DNA of 64,000 nt from Phycisphaerae bacterium (GTDB taxonomy: Bacteria > Planctomycetota > Phycisphaerae > UBA1845): NCBI GenBank assembly GCA_029260165.1, contig JAJDDT010000028.1:1-64000 (forward strand), read 5' to 3'. The translations under genes and the position numbers were made by a program. This document shows, piece after piece, positions 53,151-61,520 of this stretch (its first letter is position 1; every line of letters starts with the position of its first letter). Below the pieces are notes generated by a model, which did no database searches, was not told the DNA's origin, and saw only the letters and a program-made list of their open reading frames with translations.

Positions 53151-55063
53151 TGTGCGGGATCGCGGGTTGTTTTGATCGGTCGGGTGGACGGTTGCGTGAG
53201 GCGACGGCGGCGGTGCAGGCGATGCGTCATCGGGGGCCTGATGAAACGGGGTTCTGGTCGGGGGATGGGGTGCATCTTGGGATGTGCCGGTTGGCGATCA
53301 TCGCGCCGGAGGGGAACCATCAGCCGGCGAGCAACGAAGATGGCAGCGTCCGCGTCGTGTTTAACGGGCAAATCTACAACCATCCGGAATTGAAGAGGGA
53401 ATTGGAGGGGGCGGGTCATCGGTTTGCGTCGGAGGGGGATTCGGAGGTGATTGTTCATGCGTATGAGGAGTGGGGGTTGGGTTTCCTCGAGCGCGTGAAC
53501 GGGATGTTCGGGATTGCGATTTACGATGGTCGTGAGGAGCCGACGCTGATTCTGGCGCGGGATCGGGTGGGGATCAAGCCGTTGTATTACTGGTTGGATG
53601 ACGGTTTGGTTGCGTTCGGGTCGGAAGTGAAGGCGGTGTTGTCGTTTCTGGATACGGTGCCTGGGGTGGATGCGGCGGGGATGCTGTCGCTGCTGACGTT
53701 TGAGTACATCCATGGGCCTAACACGTTGTTTGACGGGGTTCGGAAGTTGGAGCCTGGGCATGTGATGAGCGTGACGCGTGGGAGGGTGGAGACGAGGCGG
53801 TATTGGCAGATGCCAACGCGGACGCGTGCGATGACCGAGGCGTCGGCGGTGGCTGACCTGCGACGGTTGATGTCGCAGGCTGTTGAAGCGCGGATGATTA
53901 GTGACGTGCCGTTGGGGGCGTTTCTGAGCGGCGGGATTGATTCGAGCATTATTGTGGCGCTGATGTCGCAGTGCAGCGATCGTCCGGTGGAGACGTTTTC
54001 GGTCGGGTTTGAGGATGCGACGTACAACGAGACGGGGTATGCCCGTATGGTGGCGGAGATGCACGGGACGAAGCATCACGAGATCATGCTGAAGGTGGAT
54101 TGGGATGAGTTCATGAAGCCTGTGGAGCTGATGCTGGATGATCCGATTGGGGATTTTTCGGTGTTTTCGACGTATCTGGTGAGTCGGGCGGCGCGGGAGC
54201 ATGTGACGGTGGTGTTGAGCGGGGATGGTGGGGACGAGTTGTTTGGTGGGTATGACACCTATTTGGCGGATAAGGCGGCAAGGTATTACGGGTTGCTGGG
54301 GTCGATGGTGACGAAACGGTTGGTGCCTGGGTTGATGTCGCGGGTGCGTCCGTCGCGGGCGAAGAAGGGGTTGGTGAATCGGGCGAAGGTGTTTTCGGCG
54401 GGGGCGTCTCGTGCGGCGGAGTTGGGGCATGTGCGGTGGATGATGTTTGCGGATGAGCGGATGCGGGCGGGGTTGTTGACGGAGGATTTCGCGGCGACGG
54501 TGGGCGAGATGGACCCGGCGGATCATGTTCGCGGGATCGCGGATGGTTGCGGGTTTGATGATCCGATGGCGCGGGACATGTATGTGGATGCGTCGTTCTA
54601 TCTGCCGGAGAATATATTGCACAAGGTGGATCGGACGAGCATGGCGACGTCGTTGGAGACGCGGGTGCCGATGTTGGATCATGGGGTCGTGGAGCTGGCG
54701 ATGTCGATGCCGGCGGGTTTGCGGATTCGGGGATTTCGGCGGAAGGATATTTTGAAGCAGGCGTTTGGGGATTTGCTGCCGCCCGCGATTTTGAAGCGCG
54801 GCAAGGAGGGGTTCAGCACGCCGATGAAGCATTGGTTGCGGGGGCCGTTGAAAGGGATGATGGGGGATGTGTTGAGTGAGACGCGGTTGAAGCGTGATGG
54901 GTATTTCAAGGCGGGGGCGGTTGAGGGGATGAAGCGGGCGCATCTGGCGGAGGAGGCGGACCATGCGCATGTGCTGTGGTCGATGATGCTGTTTTGTATG
55001 TGGGTGGATCGGTATCAGTCGGTGGGGCGGACTGCCCGGCGGGCGGAGGTGGTGGGGTCATGA
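53150..55063 (+). CDS. asparagine synthase-like glutamine amidotransferase (AsnB type)
   Basis: A 637-residue AsnB-family enzyme. The start at 53150 places the catalytic Cys at position 2 ('MCGIAGCFDRSG'), as needed for the class II glutaminase; the track start at 53120 would bury it. The synthase domain has 'GAFLSGGIDSSIIVALM', the PP-loop that adenylates the acceptor carboxylate, and 'VLSGDGGDELFGGYDTYL'. In glycan gene clusters, homologues amidate a sugar acid or related carboxyl group instead of aspartate, which is the likely role here. TGATG overlap with the upstream GT4 gene. Confidence 0.92.
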   Translation: MCGIAGCFDRSGGRLREATAAVQAMRHRGPDETGFWSGDGVHLGMCRLAIIAPEGNHQPASNEDGSVRVVFNGQIYNHPELKRELEGAGHRFASEGDSEVIVHAYEEWGLGFLERVNGMFGIAIYDGREEPTLILARDRVGIKPLYYWLDDGLVAFGSEVKAVLSFLDTVPGVDAAGMLSLLTFEYIHGPNTLFDGVRKLEPGHVMSVTRGRVETRRYWQMPTRTRAMTEASAVADLRRLMSQAVEARMISDVPLGAFLSGGIDSSIIVALMSQCSDRPVETFSVGFEDATYNETGYARMVAEMHGTKHHEIMLKVDWDEFMKPVELMLDDPIGDFSVFSTYLVSRAAREHVTVVLSGDGGDELFGGYDTYLADKAARYYGLLGSMVTKRLVPGLMSRVRPSRAKKGLVNRAKVFSAGASRAAELGHVRWMMFADERMRAGLLTEDFAATVGEMDPADHVRGIADGCGFDDPMARDMYVDASFYLPENILHKVDRTSMATSLETRVPMLDHGVVELAMSMPAGLRIRGFRRKDILKQAFGDLLPPAILKRGKEGFSTPMKHWLRGPLKGMMGDVLSETRLKRDGYFKAGAVEGMKRAHLAEEADHAHVLWSMMLFCMWVDRYQSVGRTARRAEVVGS

Positions 55064-55851
55064 CGGCGGGTGTAATGGAAGAGCGGCAGTCGATGGATGG
55101 GTATCAGGCGATCGCAGCCTATTGGAATGAACATATCCACGATCTGTCGATCGCAACGAAGCCTATCGGAACGAAAGGTTTTTTCGACGAGCTGGACGCG
55201 TATCGGTTTGATAAGTTGCGGTATTTGCCGAGGGTCGTGGATTTTTCGGGGTATGGGGGGAAGAAGTTGCTGGAGGTGGGTTGCGGGATCGGGATTGATC
55301 TGGTGCGGTTTGCGTCGGGTGGTGCGGAGGTGACGGGGATCGATCTGGCGTCGCGGTCGATTGAGTTGTCGCGGCAGAATTTCGAGCAGCATGACGTGAG
55401 CGGTGCGTTTGAGGTGATGAATGGGGAGGCGATGTCGTTTGAGGATGCGTCGTTTGATGTGGTGTATGCGCACGGGGTGTTGCAGTACACGATGAATCCG
55501 GAAGCGATGGCGGCGGAGGTTTTTCGCGTGTTGAAACCCGGCGGGACGGCGATATTTATGGGGTACAACCGTCGGTCGTGGTTGCGGTTGATGTCGGTAC
55601 TGTTGCGGACGCCGTTGGAGCATATGGACGCGCCGTGGTATCGGATGTTTACGTCGGGCGAGATGCGTGGGATGACGAGGCTGTTTTCGGAGGTTCGGTT
55701 GACATATGAGCGGTTTCCGGTGCCGACGAAATTGCACAAGGGATGGAAGGCGACGTTGTACAATGGTGTTTTCGTGCGGGGGTTTAACCTTCTGCCGAGG
55801 TTTTTGACGGGCTGGACGGGTTGGCATCTGATGGTGTTTGCGCGCAGGTAG
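55060..55851 (+). CDS. class I SAM-dependent methyltransferase
   Basis: A 263-residue methyltransferase. Motif I is 'LLEVGCGIGIDLVRFASGG', motif post-I 'VTGIDLASRSIEL', and motif II 'FDVVYAHGVLQYTMNPE'. The C-terminal part is hydrophobic and aromatic, as in enzymes acting on sugars or lipids. The ATG at 55060 overlaps the asnB stop by four bases. The substrate is probably a sugar or lipid intermediate made by neighbouring enzymes. Confidence 0.88.
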   Translation: MTAGVMEERQSMDGYQAIAAYWNEHIHDLSIATKPIGTKGFFDELDAYRFDKLRYLPRVVDFSGYGGKKLLEVGCGIGIDLVRFASGGAEVTGIDLASRSIELSRQNFEQHDVSGAFEVMNGEAMSFEDASFDVVYAHGVLQYTMNPEAMAAEVFRVLKPGGTAIFMGYNRRSWLRLMSVLLRTPLEHMDAPWYRMFTSGEMRGMTRLFSEVRLTYERFPVPTKLHKGWKATLYNGVFVRGFNLLPRFLTGWTGWHLMVFARR

Positions 55852-57567
55852 GTGTCTGTGAAGCGGGATATCAAACAACTGGGTGATGGTGAGTTCGATG
55901 TGCTGGTGATCGGTGCGGGGATCAATGGTGCGTGCGTGGCGCGGGATGCTGCGATGCGGGGGTTGCGGACGGCGCTGGTGGATGCGGGGGATTTTGGGGC
56001 GGGGACGTCGTCGAACAGTTTGCGGATCGTGCATGGTGGATTGCGGTATTTGCAGCATCTGGATTTTCGACGGATGCGGGAGTCGATTCGAGAGCGGTCG
56101 ATGTGGTTGCGGATCGCGCCGCATCTGGTGCATCCGTTGCCGTGTCTGGCGGCGACGTCGGGTCGGGGGATGCGGAGTCGGATGGCGTTTCGGGCTGCTT
56201 TCGCGGTGAATGATCTGGTGGGGTGGGATCGGAATCGGGGGCTGGAGGCGAGTCGGCGGTTGGCTGCGGGGCGGTTGTTGTCGCGGGATGAGACGTTGAA
56301 ATTGTATCCGGGTGGTGATGCGGCGACGGTGACTGGTGGGGCGGTCTGGTCCGACGGGCAGATGTTTCATTCGGAGCGGTTGGTGTTGGCGGTGTTGGCG
56401 GACGCGGTTCGGTGTGGGGCGGTGGTTGCGAATTATGTGCGGGTGGATGGGTTGGAGGTGGCAGCGGGGCGGATTCGGGCGGTGCGGGTTCGGGATGAGG
56501 TTGGCGGGGAGGATTTTGAGATTCGGGCGAAGGTGACGGTGAATGCGAGTGGTCCTGCGGTGGATCGACTGGTCGGGCGGGCGTTGGGTCGGACGGATGG
56601 GAAATGTAGGGTGGTGTTGTCCAAGGCGATGAACCTGCTGACCAAACGGATTGCGGGGCGCGTGGCTGTCGGGGTGCCCAGTCGTTATCGTGATCCGAAC
56701 TCGGTGGTGGATCATGGATCGCGGTTGTTGTTTGTGACGCCCTGGCGGGGATTGTCGATGACGGGGACGACGCATTTCGCGTTTGAGGGTGATCCGGCTG
56801 ATTTTCGGGTGACCGAGGCGGATGTGGCGGGTTTTGTGGCTGAGATCAACGCGGCTTGTCCGGCGGCGAAGTTGACGTTGGATGATGTGGCGGGTGTGTT
56901 GGGTGGGTTGTTGCCGGCGGTGACGGGGAAGGAAGGGGAGGCGGGTGTGCGATTGATGCAGCATCACCGGGTGATGGATCATGCGAGGCTGGATGGTGTG
57001 GAGGGGTTGGTGAGTCTGGTGGGGGTGAAGTATACGACGTCGCGGATGGCGGCGGAGCAGGTGGTGGATTTGGTTTGTCGGAAGTCGGCGATGACGGCGC
57101 GGAAGTGCGAGACGGGGCAGCGGGCGTTGTTTGAGATGGGTGATGATGGGTATGACGCGTTTGAAGCGGCGGCTGTTGATCGGTTGAAGGTGAGGATGGG
57201 TGATGAGGCGGCGGCTGGGTTGACGCGAATGTATGGTGCGGAGGTTGATGGATTGTTGTCGATGTTGGATGGGGAGGGTTCGGTGGGGGAGGCGGAGTTG
57301 GATGAGGTGACGACGCGATGGGGGGTTCGGCGGGAGATGGCGGTGCGGTTGGGGGATGTGGTTTTCCGTCGGTCGGATTTGGGGTCGTGCGGTCGGGTGG
57401 GTGAGGAGCGTTTGAGGCGGGTGGCGCGGGTGATGGCTGACGAGATGGGGTGGGATGAGAATCGTGAGCGGGAGGAGATTGACGTGGTGAGGAAGGGATT
57501 TCGGGCGTGGTGTGGTTCGGTTGAGAAGACGACGGTTGCGAGGGCGTCTGTGGAGAAGGTTGGCTGA
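55852..57567 (+). CDS. GlpD-like FAD-dependent glycerol-3-phosphate dehydrogenase family protein
   Basis: A 571-residue flavoprotein of the GlpD family. FAD binding: 'DVLVIGAGINGACVARDAAM'. The family block 'TSSNSLRIVHGGLRYLQ' and the later 'VSLVGVKYTTSRMAAEQV' match aerobic G3P dehydrogenase, and the C-terminal helical domain is present. Classical GlpD oxidises sn-glycerol 3-phosphate to dihydroxyacetone phosphate with electron transfer to quinone. Within this glycan/acyl cluster it may instead oxidise a related polyol phosphate or lipid precursor. GTG start directly after the methyltransferase stop. No glpK or glpF beside it. Confidence 0.87.
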   Translation: MSVKRDIKQLGDGEFDVLVIGAGINGACVARDAAMRGLRTALVDAGDFGAGTSSNSLRIVHGGLRYLQHLDFRRMRESIRERSMWLRIAPHLVHPLPCLAATSGRGMRSRMAFRAAFAVNDLVGWDRNRGLEASRRLAAGRLLSRDETLKLYPGGDAATVTGGAVWSDGQMFHSERLVLAVLADAVRCGAVVANYVRVDGLEVAAGRIRAVRVRDEVGGEDFEIRAKVTVNASGPAVDRLVGRALGRTDGKCRVVLSKAMNLLTKRIAGRVAVGVPSRYRDPNSVVDHGSRLLFVTPWRGLSMTGTTHFAFEGDPADFRVTEADVAGFVAEINAACPAAKLTLDDVAGVLGGLLPAVTGKEGEAGVRLMQHHRVMDHARLDGVEGLVSLVGVKYTTSRMAAEQVVDLVCRKSAMTARKCETGQRALFEMGDDGYDAFEAAAVDRLKVRMGDEAAAGLTRMYGAEVDGLLSMLDGEGSVGEAELDEVTTRWGVRREMAVRLGDVVFRRSDLGSCGRVGEERLRRVARVMADEMGWDENREREEIDVVRKGFRAWCGSVEKTTVARASVEKVG

Positions 57568-58556
57568 TGGAACGACCGACGACGTTGGTGACGGGTGCGA
57601 ACGGGTACACGGGGAGTATGTTGTGTCAGTATTTGGCGAGGAAAGGCGTACCGACGCGGGCGATGTATTATGGTCCGGATGGGAAGCCTGATTTTTCGCA
57701 TGAGAATCTGGAACTGGTTCCGGGGGATGTTCGGAATCGCGGTGATATAGAGAAGGCGCTGGGTGGGATTGAGATTGTTCATCATTTGGCGGCGTTGTAT
57801 CGGCCTGTGAATGTGACGAACCGCGACTATGAGGACGTGAACATCGGTGGGACGCGGAACATGCTGGAGTTGTCTGCGGAGGCGGGTGTGAAGCGGTTCG
57901 TGCATTGCAGCACGATTGGTGTGCATGGGCATGTGGAGAACCCGCCCGGTCCTGAGACGGCGCCGATCAAGCCTGATGATTATTATCAGGAGACGAAATA
58001 CGAGGGAGAGGTGTTGGCCAGGACGCTGGGTCCTGAGTTGGGTTTGAAGGTGGCGGTGATTCGACCTGCGGCGATTTATGGATCGCGTGAGAAGCGGTTT
58101 TTGAAGTTGGCGCAGTTGATCAAGAGTCGCAGGTTTATGATGTTCGGCAGTGGGCGGGTGTTGTATCACTGGATCCATATTGACGATTTGTGTTGGGCGT
58201 TTGAGGAATGTGGGAAGAATGAGGCTGCCGTCGGTCAGACGTATATTATTGCGGATGACGGGGCGATCTATTTGAATGACGTGTTGCGGATTTACGGTGA
58301 GGCGATGGGGGTTGAGCCGCCGAAAATGCGCTGGCCGCTGTGGATGCTGATGATTCCGTCGACGATGGTGGAGTTTGCGTGCAAGCCGTTCGGGATCAAT
58401 CCGCCGTTGCATCGACGACGATGTGAGTGGTTCTGGTCGACGCGGGCGTTTGATGTTTCCAAAGCGAAGACGGAGTTGGGATATCAGCCGAAGGTGAAGG
58501 TCGAGGATGGGTTGGTGGACATGATTCGGTCGTACGAAGAGGCGGGTTGGTTGTAG
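57567..58556 (+). CDS. NAD-dependent epimerase/dehydratase (extended SDR)
   Basis: A 329-residue extended SDR. Cofactor motif 'LVTGANGYTGSMLCQYL'; catalytic Tyr and Lys in 'YYQETKYEGEVL'; 'HCSTIGVHGHVENPP' supplies the Ser/Thr. The layout suits nucleotide-sugar epimerases/reductases or 3-beta-HSD-like enzymes. It overlaps the GlpD-like stop by one base (TGATG). This is the second SDR of the region and is more divergent from sugar-4-epimerases near its C-terminus. Confidence 0.88.
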   Translation: MERPTTLVTGANGYTGSMLCQYLARKGVPTRAMYYGPDGKPDFSHENLELVPGDVRNRGDIEKALGGIEIVHHLAALYRPVNVTNRDYEDVNIGGTRNMLELSAEAGVKRFVHCSTIGVHGHVENPPGPETAPIKPDDYYQETKYEGEVLARTLGPELGLKVAVIRPAAIYGSREKRFLKLAQLIKSRRFMMFGSGRVLYHWIHIDDLCWAFEECGKNEAAVGQTYIIADDGAIYLNDVLRIYGEAMGVEPPKMRWPLWMLMIPSTMVEFACKPFGINPPLHRRRCEWFWSTRAFDVSKAKTELGYQPKVKVEDGLVDMIRSYEEAGWL

Positions 58557-58565
58557 GGGGCGACG

Positions 58566-59360
58566 ATGGCGTTGACGGGTGACAAGTTGAACAAGGCGCA
58601 TGCGAAGGTGACGGACAAGTCGCAGTCGGCGATGAAGCGATATCAGCATGTTGTCGTCGGGTCGACGAGTATGCTGTTCCTGCTGCGGTTTGAACTGGTG
58701 ACGATGTTGTTCGGGGGGATGTATGGGGCTGCTGGGTTGTGGTTTCGGCAGAAAGCGTTTTGCAGGTTGTTCAAGCGTGTCGGGCGTGGGGTGGTGTTTG
58801 GTCGGAATCTGACGATTCGTCATCCGCGGAAGATTGAGATCGGTGACAACGTTGTGATTTCGGATGGTTGTGTGTTGGATGCGGTGGGGGAGCAGAATCG
58901 TGGGATACGGATCGGGGATGGGGTGATGATGGGTCAGAACGCGATGCTGCGGTGCAAGAACGGGGATATTGATGTTGGTGCGCGGACGGGGTTGGGGGCG
59001 AACAGTGCCGTTTATGCGACGGGTGGTAATCATGTGCGGATCGGGTCGGATGCATTGATTGCGCCGTTTGTGTACATCGGTGGCGGGCAATATCACCACG
59101 AGCGGACGGACGTGCCGATTGTCGAGCAGGGGGCGAATCCGCGGGGTGGGAATGAGATCGGGGACGGGGTTTGGTTGGGAGCGCGGGTGACGGTGATCGA
59201 CGGGGCGCACGTTGGGCGGGACACGATTGTGTCGGCTGGTTCGATGGTGATGCACGAGTTGCCGGGGTATGCGATCGCGGGTGGGGTGCCTGCGCGGGTG
59301 GTGCGGATGCGTGATCGTGATGAGCCTGTGGTGTCGGAATCTGCGGTGGTCAGCGTCTGA
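58566..59360 (+). CDS. hexapeptide-repeat acyltransferase (left-handed beta-helix)
   Basis: A 264-residue acyltransferase of the LbH/CysE-LacA-NodL type. Hexapeptide repeats are clear: 'IEIGDNVVISDGCVLDA', 'IRIGDGVMMGQNAML', 'IDVGARTGLGANSAV', 'NEIGDGVWLGARVTVIDG'. The C-terminal signature 'DTIVSAGSMVMHELPGYAIAGGVPAR' is diagnostic. An N-terminal hydrophobic segment (about residues 30-60) may anchor it to the membrane. It would O- or N-acylate a sugar in the cluster product. Nine bases after the SDR; 174 bases before the E1 ATG at 59535. Confidence 0.9.
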   Translation: MALTGDKLNKAHAKVTDKSQSAMKRYQHVVVGSTSMLFLLRFELVTMLFGGMYGAAGLWFRQKAFCRLFKRVGRGVVFGRNLTIRHPRKIEIGDNVVISDGCVLDAVGEQNRGIRIGDGVMMGQNAMLRCKNGDIDVGARTGLGANSAVYATGGNHVRIGSDALIAPFVYIGGGQYHHERTDVPIVEQGANPRGGNEIGDGVWLGARVTVIDGAHVGRDTIVSAGSMVMHELPGYAIAGGVPARVVRMRDRDEPVVSESAVVSV

Positions 59361-59474
59361 CGGTGCGCGTCGTTGGACGCGCCTGTTTCCCAAGGTACGA
59401 TAATCCCTGCGATGGTGGGTTTGCGTCGGTTGGGGTGTGCGTTGGCTGACGACCTCTTGATGTAAGGGTCGTGG

Positions 59475-61520
59475 TTGGCGGTGATAGTCGATAGTGGGAA
59501 TGGATGTGTAACGACGGAAAGCAAGTCCGATAAAATGATTTCGGGGAGACTGCGACACGTTGATGGTGGGTCGAAACGGGAGGTGTCTATCGACCTTCAT
59601 TCCCGTGCGATGTTAATCCGCGCGGTGGAGCAGCGGTTATTGGACCTGTTTTCGCAGGGTAAGCTGTTCGGGACGGTGCACACATGCATTGGTCAGGAAT
59701 GGGTTGGCGTCGCGGTGGCTGATGCGTTGCGCGATGGGGATTTGATATTCAGCAATCATCGGTGCCATGGTCATTTTCTGGCGCGGACGGACGACGTCGT
59801 GGGGTTGATGGCGGAGATCATGGGCAAGCAGACGGGGGTTTGTGGTGGTCGTGGGGGTAGTCAGCATATCTGCTCGCAGGGGGTGTTCAGCAACGGGATT
59901 CAGGGCAGCATCGCGCCGGTGGCGGCGGGTCTCGCCATGTCGCAGCAGATGGCGGGCGAGGGGAACATCACCACGTTGTTTATCGGTGACGGGACGTTGG
60001 GTGAGGGGACGCTTTATGAGACGTTGAACATCGTGTCGAAGTGGCGGTTGCCGTTGTTTATCGTTCTGGAATACAACGGATACGCGCAGAGCACGTCGCA
60101 GGAGCAGACGTTGGCGGGCGAGATTTGTCTGCGGGCTGCGTCGTTCGGGATTCGGACGGATCGTGCGGATACATGGCATCCTGAGGTGTTGCTGGGGGCG
60201 GTGTCGGAGGGGGTTGATTATGTGCGGACGGAGGGCAAGCCTGCGTTTTTGCGGGTGGATACCTATCGGTTGATGGCGCATTCGAAGGGGGATGACGATC
60301 GCGATCCGGACGAGGTGCGGAAGTACTGGGATCGTGATCCGATCGTGGTGTTTTCGCGGGAGCAGGCTGACGCGCATGAACGGATTCAACGCGAGGTTGG
60401 TGCGCGGGTGGATCATGCGGTCGCGCAGGCGGAGTCGGCTCCGTTGGCGGAGCCTTCGGTTGTTGCTGACGAATTTGCGCGACGGCGGAAGATCGTTTGG
60501 TCGCCAACGACGTTTGAAGAGAAGGATCGCGTCGTGGGTCGGATTCATGCGGCGCTTGCGGGGAAGCTTGAGTCTGATGAGCGGACGGTGATTATTGGGG
60601 AGGATATTGAGGGTCCGTATGGTGGGGCGTTCAAGGTTACGAAGGATTTGAGCGAGCGGTATCCGGGGCGGGTTCGGAACACGCCGATCAGTGAGGCTGC
60701 GATTGTTGGAATTGGGGGTGGTCTTGCGCTCAACGGTCAGCGTCCGATCGTGGAGATCATGTTCGGTGATTTTCTGACGCTGTGTTGCGATCAGTTGATG
60801 AACTCGGCGGCGAAGTTTCGGTACATGTACAACGATCAGGTGCGGGTGCCGCTGATCGTGCGGACGCCGATGGGCGGCAAGCGTGGGTATGGTCCGACGC
60901 ATAGCCAATCGATTGAGAAGTATTTTCTGGGGATTCCGGATACATGGATGTTGGCGGTGCATCATCGTTACGATCCGTTTTCGTTGTACGAATCGCTTTT
61001 TTCGTTGATTGATCGACCGACGGTGGTTATCGAGAATAAGCTGTTGTACGGCGTGCGGGTTGGTGAGGGTGTGCCGGCCGGTTTTTTTCTGGAGCATTCG
61101 GATGATCCGTTTCCGACGACGCGGTTGCGACCTGATGGTGCGGCTGATGCGACGGTGTTGTGTTATGGGGGGATGTTGCCGGATGTCGAGCGTGCGGTCG
61201 GGGTGTTGTTCGACGAGCATGATATCGTGTGTGAGGTGATTTGTCCGACGCGGTTGTATCCGTTGGATCCCTGGCCTATCGTCGGGTCGGTTGAGAAGAC
61301 GGGTCGTTTGCTGGTGGTTGAGGAGGGGGTTTCGTTCGCGGCGTTTGGGGCGGAGGTTGCGGCGAAGATTGTGGAGCGGTGTTCGGGTGTGTTGAAAGCG
61401 TTCAAGCGGGTGGGATCGCCTGAGCATGCGATTCCGACGTGCGGTCCGCTGGAAAAGGCGTTGCTGCCGGGGGTTGGGCATATCGTGGAGGGTGTGCGGG
61501 AGTTGGTTGAAGATGTCTGA
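59475..61520 (+). CDS. fused E1 (alpha+beta) of a 2-oxoacid dehydrogenase complex
   Basis: A thiamine-diphosphate enzyme with both E1 halves in one chain. The alpha part has the TPP motif 'GDGTLGEGTLYETLNI' ending at 'EYNGYAQST'. The beta part starts near residue 345 with 'VVGRIHAALAGKL' and continues 'EAAIVGIGGGLALNGQRPIV' and 'TPMGGKRGYGPTHSQS'. Such enzymes decarboxylate pyruvate, branched-chain 2-oxoacids or acetoin and hand the acyl group to E2. Translation may start at the TTG at 59475, the GTG at 59481, or more likely the ATG at 59535 (661 residues). It overlaps the E2 gene by 8 bases. Confidence 0.9.
   Translation: MAVIVDSGNGCVTTESKSDKMISGRLRHVDGGSKREVSIDLHSRAMLIRAVEQRLLDLFSQGKLFGTVHTCIGQEWVGVAVADALRDGDLIFSNHRCHGHFLARTDDVVGLMAEIMGKQTGVCGGRGGSQHICSQGVFSNGIQGSIAPVAAGLAMSQQMAGEGNITTLFIGDGTLGEGTLYETLNIVSKWRLPLFIVLEYNGYAQSTSQEQTLAGEICLRAASFGIRTDRADTWHPEVLLGAVSEGVDYVRTEGKPAFLRVDTYRLMAHSKGDDDRDPDEVRKYWDRDPIVVFSREQADAHERIQREVGARVDHAVAQAESAPLAEPSVVADEFARRRKIVWSPTTFEEKDRVVGRIHAALAGKLESDERTVIIGEDIEGPYGGAFKVTKDLSERYPGRVRNTPISEAAIVGIGGGLALNGQRPIVEIMFGDFLTLCCDQLMNSAAKFRYMYNDQVRVPLIVRTPMGGKRGYGPTHSQSIEKYFLGIPDTWMLAVHHRYDPFSLYESLFSLIDRPTVVIENKLLYGVRVGEGVPAGFFLEHSDDPFPTTRLRPDGAADATVLCYGGMLPDVERAVGVLFDEHDIVCEVICPTRLYPLDPWPIVGSVEKTGRLLVVEEGVSFAAFGAEVAAKIVERCSGVLKAFKRVGSPEHAIPTCGPLEKALLPGVGHIVEGVRELVEDV

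Noticed and set aside
56979-59600. 873-codon antisense ORF on the minus strand, with other long antisense ORFs at 52934-54970, 55015-56982 and 59637-61481
   Set aside because: They lie fully opposite well-identified enzymes and are Arg/His/Pro/Gln-rich without recognisable domains. They arise because sense codons whose complements are stops are rare in this G/T-rich region.
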